This document shows positions 36,506 through 47,206 of a stretch of 64,000 nucleotides of DNA, piece by piece. This stretch comes from Astropecten irregularis (Eukaryota > Echinodermata > Asteroidea > Paxillosida > Astropectinidae): NCBI GenBank assembly GCA_963971285.1, contig OZ020248.1, forward strand, positions 7,936,001 through 8,000,000. Reading direction: 5' to 3'. Each line of letters starts with the position of its first letter. Within the stretch, counting starts at the first letter, position 1. The notes under the pieces were generated by a model. The model ran no database searches, had not been told where the DNA came from, and saw nothing but the letters and a program-made list of their open reading frames with translations. Made by a program: the position numbers and the translations under genes.

Positions 36506-37611
36506 GTGTAATACTTTGATTTTCGGCCATGAATATGACTTTGTAATTTGACACAGCCCATATTTCCCTGTAGAGTTCATCTGGGGCTACATGTCGTGCA
36601 AGTTTCAAGTCGGTTTCCTCAGTATTCAGGGAGAAATTTCCAACTCTAGCGTCAAAAAGTTTCTCATAGTCTAAGTGCAGTTTTAATGCGGCCTGCTCGG
36701 AGGCCTTCACGCATAGCGTGTGGTGCTATACTTGGATTTTCGGCCATGAACATGACTTTGGAATTTGGCACAGCCCATATTTCCCTGTAGAGTTCATCTG
36801 GGGCTACATGTCGTGCAGGTTTCAAGTCGATTGCCTCAGTATTCAGGGAGAAATTTCCAACTCTTGTGTCAAAAATTGTCTCATAGTCTAAGTACAGTTT
36901 TAATGCGGCCTGCTCGGAGGCCTTCTCGCATAGCGTGTGGTGCTATACTTGGATTTTCGGCCATGAACATGACTTTGGAATTTGGCACAGCCCATATCTC
37001 CCTGTAGAGTTCATCTGGGGCTACATGTCGTGCAAGTTTCAAGTCGGTTTCCTCAGTATTCAGGGAGAAATTCCCAACTCTAGCGTCAAAAAGCGTCTCA
37101 TAGTCTAAGTGCAGTTTTAATGCGGCCTGATCGGAGGCCTTCTCGCATAGCGTGTGTTGCTTTACTTGGATTTTAGGCCATGAACATGACTTTGGAATTT
37201 GGCACAGCCCATATTTCCCTCTATAGAGTACATCTGGGGCTACATGTCGTGCAAGTTTCAAGTCGATTACCTCAGTATTCAGGGAAAAATTTCGAACTCG
37301 AGCGTCAAAAAGTGTCTCATAGTCTAAGTACAGTTTTAATGCGGCCTGCTCGGAGGCCTTCACGCATAGCGTGTGGTGCTATACTTGGATTTTCGGCCAT
37401 GAACATGACTTTGGAATTTGGCACAGCCCATATTTCCCTGTAGAGTTCATATGGGGATACATGTCGTGCAAGTTTCAAGTCGATTGCCTCAGTATTCAGG
37501 GAGAAATGTCCAACTCTAGCGTCAAAAAGTCACTCATAGTCTAAGTGCAGTTTTAATGCGGCCTGTTCGGCGGCCTTCTCTCATAGCGTGTGGTGCTATA
37601 CTTGGATTTTC
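36506..37611. repeat. Satellite stretch a-b-c with a +2 insertion
   Basis: The order a, b, c, 'gatcgg' monomer matches the starts of the stretches at 2.65 and 23.27 kb. At 37221-37226 the usual 'ctagag' reads 'ctatagag', an additional TA. A truncated-looking second half then joins type 'tgttcggcgg' at about 37.55 kb. The phase is shifted by two bases from here to the right. Confidence 0.85.
37221..37228. other. +2 insertion (TA slippage) in the satellite
   Basis: 'ccctctatagagtac' replaces the usual 'ccctctagagtac'. The two additional bases make this monomer 219 bp, a multiple of 3. That is why a reverse-strand frame stays open across two monomers here, giving an unusually long 160-residue frame at 36881-37363. 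The insertion destroys the XbaI-type TCTAGA. Confidence 0.9.
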
Positions 37612-39409
37612 GGCCATGAACATGACTTTGGAATTTGGCACAGCCCATATTTCCCTCTAGAGTACATCTGGGGCTACATGTCGTGCAAGTTTCAAGTCGA
37701 TTACCTCAGTATTTAGGGAAAAATTTCGAACTCGAGCGTCAAAAAGTGTCTCATAGTCAAAGTGCAGTTTTAATGCGGCCTGCTCGGAGGCCTTCACGCA
37801 TAGCGTGTGGTGCTATACTTGGATTTTCGGCCATGACCATGACTTTGGAATTTGGCACAGCCCATATTTCCCTGTAGAGTTCATCTGGGGATACATGTCG
37901 TGCAAGTTTCAAGTCGATTGCCTCAGTATTCAGGGAGAAATTTCCAACTCTAGTGTCAAAAATTGTCTCATAGTCTAAGTACAGTTTTAATGCGGCCTGC
38001 TCGGAGGCCTTCACGCATAGCGTGTGGTGCTATACTTGGATTTTCGGCCATGAACATGACTTTGGAATTTGGCACAGCCCATATTTCCCTGTAGAGTTCA
38101 TCTGGGGATACATGTCGTGCAAGTTTCAAGTCGATTGCCTCAGTATTCAGGGAGAAATGTCCAACTCTAGCGTCAAAAAGTCACTCATAGTCTAAGTGCA
38201 GTTTTAATGCGGCCTGTTCGGCGGCCTTCTCTCATAGCGTGTGGTGCTATACTTGGATTTTCGGCCATGAACATGACTTTGTAATTTGGCACAGCCCATA
38301 TTTCCCTGTAGAGTTCATCTGGGGCTACATGTCGTGCAGGTTTCAAGTCGATTGCCTCAGTATTCAGGGAGAAATTTCCAACTCTAGAGTCAAAAATTGT
38401 CTCATAGTCTAAGTACAGTTTTAATGCGGCCTGCTCGGAGGCCTTCACGCATAGCGTGTGGTGCTATACTTGGATTTTCGGCCATGAACATGACTTTGGA
38501 ATTTGGCACAGCCCATATCTCCCTGTAGAGTTCATCTGGGGCTACATGTCGTGCAAGTTTCAAGTCGGTTTCCTCAGTATTCAGGGAGAAATTCCCAACT
38601 CTAGCGTCAAAAAGTGTCTCATAGTCTAAGTGCAGTTTTAATGCGGCCTGATCGGAGGCCTTCTCGCATAGCGTGTGTTGCTTTACTTGGATTTTAGGCC
38701 ATGAACATGACTTTGGAATTTGGCACAGCCCATATTTCCCTCTAGAGTTCATCTGGGGCTACATATCGTGCACGTTTCAAGTCGATTGCATCAGTATTCA
38801 GGGAAAAATGTCTAACTCTAGCGTCAAAAAGTGTCTCATAGTCTAAGTGCAGTTTTAATGCGGCCTGCTCGGAGGCCTTCTCGCATAGCATGTGGTGCTA
38901 TACTTGGATTTTAGGCCATGAACATGACTTTGAAATTTGGCACAGCCCATATTTCCCTCTAGAGTACATCTGGGGCTACATGTCGTGCAAGTTTCAAGTC
39001 GATTCCCTCAGTATTCAGGGAGAAATTTCCAACTCTAGCGTCAAAAAGTCACTCATAGTCTAAGTGCAGTTTAAATGCGGCCTGCTCGGCGGCCTTCTCT
39101 CATAGCGTCTGGTGCTATACTTGGATTTTCGGCCATGAACATGTCTTTGTAATTTGGCACAGCCCATATTTCCCTGTAAAGTTCATCTGGGGCTACATGT
39201 CGTGCAAGTTTCAAGTCGATTACCTCAGTATTCAGGGAGAAATTTCCAACTCTTGTGTCAAAAATTGTCTCATAGTCTAAGTACAGTTTTAATGCGGCCT
39301 GCTCGGAGGCCTTCTCGCATAGCGTGTGGTGCTATACTTGGATTCTCGGCCATGAACATGACTTTGGAATTTGGCACAGCCCATATTTCCCTGTAGAGTT
39401 CATCTGGGG
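37612..39409. repeat. Third, collapsed copy of the 20-mer
   Basis: The sequence aligns to copy 1 from 24588 at an offset of 13024 bp, and after about 38.7 kb at an offset of 11288 bp. The change of 1736 bp is exactly two 868-bp tetramers. There is only one 'atcgtgcacg' marker (38765) where copies 1 and 2 have three. Homology ends at 39410, where 'ggctac' replaces 'ggatac'. Loss by recombination between nested tetramers explains this. Confidence 0.88.
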
Positions 39410-40044
39410 CTACATGTCGTGCAGGTTTCAAGTCGATTGCCTCAGTATTCAGGGAGAAATTTCCAACTCTAGTGTCAAAAATTTCCTCATAGTCTAAGTA
39501 CAGTTTTAATGCGGCCTGCTCGGAGGCCTTCACGCATAGCGTGTGGTGCTATACTTGGATTTTCGGCCATGAACATGACTTTGGAATTTGGCACAGCTCA
39601 TATTTCCCTGTAGAGTTCATCTGGGGCTACATGTCGTGCAGGTTTCAAGTCGATTGCCTCAGTATTCAGGGAGAAATTTCCAACTCTAGTGTCAAAAATT
39701 GTCTCATAGTCTAAGTACAGTTTTAATGCGGCCTGCTCGGAGGCCTTCACGCATAGCGTGTGGTGCTATACTTGGATTCTCGGCCATGAACATGACTTTG
39801 GAATTTGGCACAGCCCATATTTCCCTGTAGAGTTCATCTGGGGATACATGTCGTGCAAGTTTCAAGTCGATTGCCTCAGTATTCAGGGAGAAATTTCCAA
39901 CTCTAGCGTCAAAAAGTGTCTCATAGTCTAAGTGCAGTTTTAATGCGGCCTGATCGGAGGCCTTCTCGCATAGCGTGTGTTGCTTTACTTGGATTTTAGG
40001 CCATGAACATGACTTTGGAATTTGGCACAGCCCATATCTCCCTG
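39410..40044. repeat. Satellite stretch matching 35.29-35.92 kb
   Basis: Three monomers with the same order and rare variants as 35285-35919: 'aaatttcctcatag', 'cacagctcat' and 'ggattctcggcc', at an offset of 4125 bp (19 monomers plus the two inserted bases). The stretch bridges the collapsed 20-mer copy and the next duplication. Confidence 0.82.
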
Positions 40045-41861
40045 TAGAGTACATCTGGGGCTACATGTCGTGCAAGTTTCAAGTCGATTACCTCAGTATT
40101 CAGGGAGAAATTTCCAACTCTAGTGTCAAAAATTGTCTCATAGTCTAAGCACAGTTTTAATGCGGCCTGTTCGGCGGCCTTCTCTCATAGCGTGTGGTGC
40201 TACACTTGGATTTTCGGCCATGACCATGACTTTGGAATTTGGCACAGCCCATATTTCCCTGTAGAGTTCATCTGGGGATACATGTCGTGCAAGTTTCAAG
40301 TCGATTGCCTCAGTATTCAGGGAGAAATTTCCAACTCTAGAGTCAAAAATTGTCTCATAGTCTAAGTGCAGTTTTAATGCGGCCTGCTCGGAGGCCTTCT
40401 CGCATAGCGTGGGGTGCTATACTTGGATTTTAGGCCATGAACATGACTTTGAAATTTGGCACAGCCCATATTTCCCTGTAGAGTACATCTGGGGCTACAT
40501 GTCGTACACGTTTCAAGTCGGTTTCCTCAGTATTCAGGGAGAAATTTCCAACTCTAGCGTCAAAAAGTGTCTCATAGTCTAAGTGCAGTTTTAATGCGGC
40601 CTGATCGGAGGCCTTCTCGCATAGTGTGTGTTGCTTTACTTGGATTTTAGGCCATGAACATGACTTTGGAATTTGGCACAGCCCATATTTCCCTCTAGAG
40701 TACATCTGGGGCTACATGTCGTGCAAGTTTCAAGTCGATTACCTCAGTATTCAGGGAAAAATTTCGAACTCGAGCGTCAAAAAGTGTCTCATAGTCAAAG
40801 TGCAGTTTTAATGCGGCCTGCTCGGAGGCCTTCACGCATAGCGTGTGGTGCTATACTTGGATTTTCGGCCATGAACATGACTTTGGAATTTGGCACAGCC
40901 CATATTTCCCTGTAGAGTTCATCGCATAGCGTGTGGTGCTATACTTGGATTTTCGGCCATGAACATGACTTTGGAATTTGGCACAGCCCATATCTCCCTG
41001 TAGAGTTCATCTGGGGCTTCATGTCGTGCAAGTTTCAAGTCGGTTTCCTCAGTATTCAGGGAGAAATTCCCAACTCTAGCGTCAAAAAGTGTCTCATAGT
41101 CTAAGTGCAGTTTTAATGCGGCCTGATCGGAGGCCTTCTCGCATAGCGTGTGTTGCTTTACTTGGATTTTAGGCCATGAACATGACTTTGGAATTTGGCA
41201 CAGCCCATATTTCCCTCTAGAGTACATCTGGGGCTACATGTCGTGCAAGTTTCAAGTCGATTACCTCAGTATTCAGGGAAAAATTTCGAACTCGAGCGTC
41301 AAAAAATGTCTCATAGTCAAAGTGCAGTTTTAATGCGGCCTGCTCGGAGGCCTTCTCGCATAGCGTGTGTTGCTTTACTTGGATTTTAGGCCATGAACAT
41401 GACTTTGGAATTTGGCACAGCCCATATTTCCCTCTAGAGTACATCTGGGGCTACATGTCGTGCAAGTTTCAAGTCGATTACCTCAGTATTCAGGGAAAAA
41501 TTTCGAACTCGAGCGTCAAAAAGTGTCTCATAGTCAAAGTGCAGTTTTAATGCGGCCTGCTCGGAGGCCTTCACGCATAGCGTGTGGTGCTATACTTGGA
41601 TTTTCGGCCATGAACATGACTTTGGAATTTGGCACAGCCCATATTTCCCTGTAGAGTTCATCTGGGGCTACATGTCGTGCAGGTTTCAAGTCGATTGCCT
41701 CAGTATTCATGGAGAAATTTCCAACTCTAGAGTCAAAAATTGTCTCATAGTCTAAGTACAGTTTTAATGCGGCCTGCTCGGAGGCCTTCACGCATAGCGT
41801 GTGGTGCTATACTTGGATTTTCGGCCATGACCATGACTTTGGAATTTGGCACAGCCCATAT
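40045..41861. repeat. Remnant-bearing duplication, copy 1
   Basis: 1817 bp that recurs at 42520-44553. Shared rare variants include 'taagcacag', 'tgctacacttgg', 'gcgtggggtgc' near 40407, 'gtcgtacacg' near 40501 and 'ctggggcttcatg' near 41010, plus an 88-bp monomer remnant. Private to this copy are 'catagtgtgtg' near 40620 and 'aaaaaatgtc' near 41302. Limits are set by mismatches at 40044 (G versus C at 42519) and 41862 (C versus T at 44554). Confidence 0.9.
40836..40923. repeat. 88-bp truncated monomer, copy 1
   Basis: 'gcatagcgtgtgg' begins at 40836 and again at 40924, 88 bp apart instead of 217. The junction 'gttcatcgcatagcg' joins monomer position ~120 to position ~34 of the next monomer, a 129-bp deletion. 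The two sides share 'tc' at the breakpoint, a 2-bp microhomology. Confidence 0.93.
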
Positions 41862-42519
41862 CTCCCTGTAGAGTTCATCTGGGGATACATGTCGTGCAAG
41901 TTTCAAGTCGATTGCCTCAGTATTCAGGGAGAAATTTCCAACTCTAGAGTCAAAAATTGTCTCATAGTCTAAGTGCAGTTTTAATGCGGCCTGCTCGGAG
42001 GCCTTCTCGCATAGCGTGGGGTGCTATACTTGGATTTTAGGCCATGAACATGACTTTGAAATTTGGCACAGCCCATATTTCCCTGTAGAGTACATCTGGG
42101 GCTACATGTCGTGCAAGTTTCAAGTCGATTACCTCAGTATTCAGGGAAAAATTTCGAACTCGAGCGTCAAAAAGTGTCTCATAGTCAAAGTGCAGTTTTA
42201 ATGCGGCCTGCTCGGAGGCCTTCACGCATAGCGTGTGGTGCTATACTTGGATTTTCGGCCATGAACATGACTTTGGAATTTGGCACAGCCCATATTTCCC
42301 TGTAGAGTTCATCTGGGGCTACGTGTCGTGCAGGTTTCAAGTCGGTTGCCTCAGTATTCAGGGAGAAATTTCCAACTCTAGTGTCAAAAATTGTCTCATA
42401 GTCTAGGTACAGTTTTAATGCGGCCTGCTCGGAGGCCATCACGCATAGCGTGTGGTGCTATACTTGGATTTTCAGCCATGAACATGACTTTGGAATTTGG
42501 CACAGCCCATATTTCCCTC
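41862..42519. repeat. Satellite between the two remnant-bearing copies
   Basis: About three monomers. One carries 'gcgtggggtgc' near 42015, also found inside both flanking copies. Another has 'ctacgtgtcg' near 42321 and 'tctaggtacag' near 42403, private to this spot. The stretch begins and ends within monomers, as expected for recombination breakpoints. Nothing else is present. Confidence 0.82.
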
Positions 42520-44553
42520 TAGAGTACATCTGGGGCTACATGTCGTGCAAGTTTCAAGTCGATTACCTCAGTATTCAGGGAGAAATTTCCAACTCTAGTG
42601 TCAAAAATTGTCTCATAGTCTAAGCACAGTTTTAATGCGGCCTGTTCGGCGGCCTTCTCTCATAGCGTGTGGTGCTACACTTGGATTTTCGGCCATGACC
42701 ATGACTTTGGAATTTGGCACAGCCCATATTTCCCTGTAGAGTTCATCTGGGGATACATGTCGTGCAAGTTTCAAGTCGATTGCCTCAGTATTCAGGGAGA
42801 AATTTCCAACTCTAGAGTCAAAAATTGTCTCATAGTCTAAGTGCAGTTTTAATGCGGCCTGCTCGGAGGCCTTCTCGCATAGCGTGGGGTGCTATACTTG
42901 GATTTTAGGCCATGAACATGACTTTGAAATTTGGCACAGCCCATATTTCCCTGTAGAGTACATCTGGGGCTACATGTCGTACACGTTTCAAGTCGGTTTC
43001 CTCAGTATTCAGGGAGAAATTTCCAACTCTAGCGTCAAAAAGTGTCTCATAGTCTAAGTGCAGTTTTAATGCGGCCTGATCGGAGGCCTTCTCGCATAGC
43101 GTGTGTTGCTTTACTTGGATTTTAGGCCATGAACATGACTTTGGAATTTGGCACAGCCCATATTTCCCTCTAGAGTACATCTGGGGCTACATGTCGTGCA
43201 AGTTTCAAGTCGATTACCTCAGTATTCAGGGAAAAATTTCGAACTCGAGCGTCAAAAAGTGTCTCATAGTCAAAGTGCAGTTTTAATGCGGCCTGCTCGG
43301 AGGCCTTCACGCATAGCGTGTGATACTATACTTGGATTTTCGGCCATGAACATGACTTTGGAATTTGGCACAGCCCATATTTCCCTGTAGAGTTCATCTG
43401 GGGCTACATGTCGTGCAGGTTTCAAGTCGATTGCCTCAGTATTCAGGGAGAAATTTCCAACTCTTGTGTCAAAAACTGTCTCATAGTCTAAGTACAGTTT
43501 TAATGCGGCCTGCTCGGAGGCCTTCACGCATAGCGTGTGGTGCTATACTTGGATTTTCGGCCATGAACATGACTTTGGAATTTGGCACAGCCCATATTTC
43601 CCTGTAGAGTTCATCGCATAGCGTGTGGTGCTATACTTGGATTTTCGGCCATGAACATGACTTTGGAATTTGGCACAGCCCATATCTCCCTGTAGAGTTC
43701 ATCTGGGGCTTCATGTCGTGCAAGTTTCAAGTCGGTTTCCTCAGTATTCAGGGAGAAATTCCCAACTCTAGCGTCAAAAAGTGTCTCATAGTCTAAGTGC
43801 AGTTTTAATGCGGCCTGATCGGAGGCCTTCTCGCATAGCGTGTGTTGCTTTACTTGGATTTTAGGCCATGAACATGACTTTGGAATTTGGCACAGCCCAT
43901 ATTTCCCTCTAGAGTACATCTGGGGCTACATGTCGTGCAAGTTTCAAGTCGATTACCTCAGTATTCAGGGAAAAATTTCGAACTCGAGCGTCAAAAAGTG
44001 TCTCATAGTCAAAGTGCAGTTTTAATGCGGCCTGCTCGGAGGCCTTCTCGCATAGCGTGTGTTGCTTTACTTGGATTTTAGGCCATGAACATGACTTTGG
44101 AATTTGGCACAGCCCATATTTCCCTCTAGAGTACATCTGGGGCTACATGTCGTGCAAGTTTCAAGTCGATTACCTCAGTATTCAGGGAAAAATTTCGAAC
44201 TCGAGCGTCAAAAAGTGTCTCATAGTCAAAGTGCAGTTTTAAGGCGGCCTGCTCGGAGGCCTTCACGCATAGCGTGTGGTGCTATACTTGGATTTTCGGC
44301 CATGAACATGACTTTGGAATTTGGCACAGCCCATATTTCCCTGTAGAGTTCATCTGGGGCTACATGTCGTGCAGGTTTCAAGTCGATTGCCTCAGTATTC
44401 ATGGAGAAATTTCCAACTCTAGAGTCAAAAATTGTCTCATAGTCTAAGTACAGTTTTAATGCGGCCTGCTCGGAGGCCTTCACGCATAGCGTGTGGTGCT
44501 ATACTTGGATTTTCGGCCATGACCATGACTTTGGAATTTGGCACAGCCCATAT
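42520..44553. repeat. Remnant-bearing duplication, copy 2 (one extra monomer)
   Basis: Matches 40045-41861 but is exactly 217 bp longer. The additional monomer lies around 43.3-43.5 kb, is of the 'ctcttgtg...aaactg' type, and is preceded by the private 'gtgtgatactatac' near 43318. The offset to copy 1 is 2475 bp before it and 2692 bp after it. Also private is 'gttttaaggcgg' near 44237. Confidence 0.9.
43528..43615. repeat. 88-bp truncated monomer, copy 2
   Basis: The deletion junction 'gttcatcgcatagcg' is identical to that at 40.92 kb, with 'gcatagcgtgtgg' at 43528 and 43616. The same breakpoint in the same neighbourhood shows that one deletion was later duplicated rather than occurring twice. 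Confidence 0.93.
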
Positions 44554-45228
44554 TTCCCTCTAGAGTACATCTGGGGCTACATGTCGTGCAAGTTTCAAGT
44601 CGATTACCTCAGTATTCAGGGAAAAATTTCGAACTCGAGCGTCAAAAAGTGTCTCATAGTCAAAGTGCAGTTTTAATGCGGCCTGCTCGGAGGCCTTCAC
44701 GCATAGCGTGTGGTGCTAAACTTGGATTTTCGGCCATGAACATGACTTTGGAATTTGGCACAGCCCATATTTCCCTGTAGAGTTCATCTGGGGCTACATG
44801 TCGTGCAGGTTTCAAGTCGATTGCCTCAGTATTCAGGGAGAAATTTCCAACTCTAGAGTCAAAAATTGTCTCATAGTCTAAGTACAGTTTTAATGCGGCC
44901 TGCTCGGAGGCCTTCACGCATAGCGTGTGGTGCTATACTTGGATTTTCGGCCATGAACATGACTTTGGAATTTGGCACAGCCCATATCTCCCTGTAGAGT
45001 TCATCTGGGGCTACATGTCGTGCAAGTTTCAAGTCGGTTTCCTCAGTATTCAGGGAGAAATTCCCAACTCTAGCGTCAAAAAGCGTCTCATAGTCTAAGT
45101 GCAGTTTTAATGCGGCCTGCTCGGAGGCCTTCACGCATAGCGTGTGGTGCTATACTTGGATTTTCGGCCATGAACATGACTTTGGAATTTGGCACAGCCC
45201 ATATTTCCCTGTAGAGTTCATCTGGGGA
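44554..45228. repeat. Satellite stretch before the 868-bp tetramer
   Basis: About three monomers: a g-like second half ('ctcgag', 'caaagtg'), a 'ctctagag' plus 'aaattg' monomer, and type c with 'aaagcg'. Private is 'tgctaaacttgg' near 44713. No other feature is seen. Confidence 0.82.
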
Positions 45229-47206
45229 TACATGTCGTGCAGGTTTCAAGTCGATTGCCTCAGTATTCAGGGAGAAATTTCCAACTCTTGTGTCAAAAAT
45301 TGTCTCATAGTCTAAGTACAGTTTTAATGCGGCCTGCTCGGAGGCCTTCACGCATAGCGTGTGGTGCTATACTTGGATTTTCGGCCATGAACATGACTTT
45401 GGAATTTGGCACAGCCCATATCTCCCTGTAGAGTTCATCTGGGGCTACATGTCGTGCAAGTTTCAAGTCGATTACCTCAGTATTCAGGGAAAAATTTCCA
45501 ACTCGAGCGTCAAAAAGTGTCTCATAGTCAAAGTGCAGTTTTAATGCGGCCTGCTCGGAGGCCTTCACGCATAGCGTGTGGTGCTATACTTGGATTTTCG
45601 GCCATGACCATGACTTTGGAATTTGGCACAGCCCATATTTCCCTGTAGAGTTCATCTGGGGATACATGTCGTGCAAGTTTCAAGTCGATTGCCTCAGTAT
45701 TCAGGGAGAAATTTCCAACTCGAGCGTCAAAAAGTTTCTCATAGTCTAAGTGCAGTTTTAATGCGGCCCGCTCGGAGGCCTTCACGCATAGCGTGTGGTG
45801 CTATACTTGGATTTTCGGCCATGAACATGACTTTGGAATTTGGCACAGCCCATATTTCCCTGTAGAGTTCATCTGGGGCTACATGTCGTGCAGGTTTCAA
45901 GTCGATTGCCTCAGTATTCAGGGAGAAATTTCCAACTCGAGCGTCAAAAAGTTTCTCATAGTCTAAGTGCAGTTTTAATGCGGCCTGCTCGGAGGCCTTC
46001 ACGCATAGCGTGTGGTGCTATACTTGGATTTTCGGCCATGAACATGACTTTGGAATTTGGCACAGCCCATATTTCCCTGTAGAGTTCATCTGGGGCTACA
46101 TGTCGTGCAGGTTTCAAGTCGATTGCCTCAGTATTCAGGGAGAAATTTCCAACTCTTGTGTCAAAAATTGTCTCATAGTCTAAGTACAGTTTTAATGCGG
46201 CCTGCTCGGAGGCCTTCTCGCATAGCGTGTGGTGCTATACTTGGATTTTCGGCCATGAACATGACTTTGGAATTTGGCACAGCCCATATCTCCCTGTAGA
46301 GTTCATCTGGGGCTACATGTCGTGCAAGTTTCAAGTCGATTACCTCAGTATTCAGGGAAAAATTTCCAACTCGAGCGTCAAAAAGTGTCTCATAGTCAAA
46401 GTGCAGTTTTAATGCGGCCTGCTCGGAGGCCTTCACGCATAGCGTGTGGTGCTATACTTGGATTTTCGGCCATGACCATGACTTTGGAATTTGGCACAGC
46501 CCATATTTCCCTGTAGAGTTCATCTGGGGATACATGTCGTGCAAGTTTCAAGTCGATTGCCTCAGTATTCAGGGAGAAATTTCCAACTCGAGCGTCAAAA
46601 AGTTTCTCATAGTCTAAGTGCAGTTTTAATGCGGCCCGCTCGGAGGCCTTCACGCATAGCGTGTGGTGCTATACTTGGATTTTCGGCCATGAACATGACT
46701 TTGGAATTTGGCACAGCCCATATTTCCCTGTAGAGTTCATCTGGGGCTACATGTCGTGCAGGTTTCAAGTCGATTGCCTCAGTATTCAGGGAGAAATTTC
46801 CAACTCGAGCGTCAAAAAGTTTCTCATAGTCTAAGTGCAGTTTTAATGCGGCCTGCTCGGAGGCCTTCACGCATAGCGTGTGGTGCTATACTTGGATTTT
46901 CGGCCATGAACATGACTTTGGAATTTGGCACAGCCCATATTTCCCTGTAGAGTTCATCTGGGGCTACATGTCGTGCAGGTTTCAAGTCGATTGCCTCAGT
47001 ATTCAGGGAGAAATTTCCAACTCTTGTGTCAAAAATTGTCTCATAGTCTAAGTACAGTTTTAATGCGGCCTGCTCGGAGGCCTTCTCGCATAGCGTGTGG
47101 TGCTATACTTGGATTTTCGGCCATGAACATGACTTTGGAATTTGGCACAGCCCATATCTCCCTGTAGAGTTCATCTGGGGCTACATGTCGTGCAAGTTTC
47201 AAGTCG
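45229..47206. repeat. 868-bp tetramer, two copies plus a partial third
   Basis: Units at 45229-46096 and 46097-46964, with homology continuing to 47206. The rare change 'gcggcccgctcgg' recurs near 45764 and 46632, and 'aaaaatttccaactcgag' near 45490 and 46358. One difference is 'cttcacgcat' (45350) versus 'cttctcgcat' (46218). Mismatches at 45228/46096 and 46339/47207 set the limits. This tetramer is made of other monomer types than that at 25.7 kb. Confidence 0.9.

Noticed and set aside
36881..37363. Reverse-strand open frame of 160 residues
   Set aside because: It exists only because of the +2 insertion near 37222, starts at GTG, and contains the same repeat peptide twice in different registers.
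40836..43615. Transposon insertion or target-site scar at the 88-bp remnants
   Set aside because: Both sides are ordinary satellite and no foreign bases or target duplication exist. A simple 129-bp deletion explains the junction.
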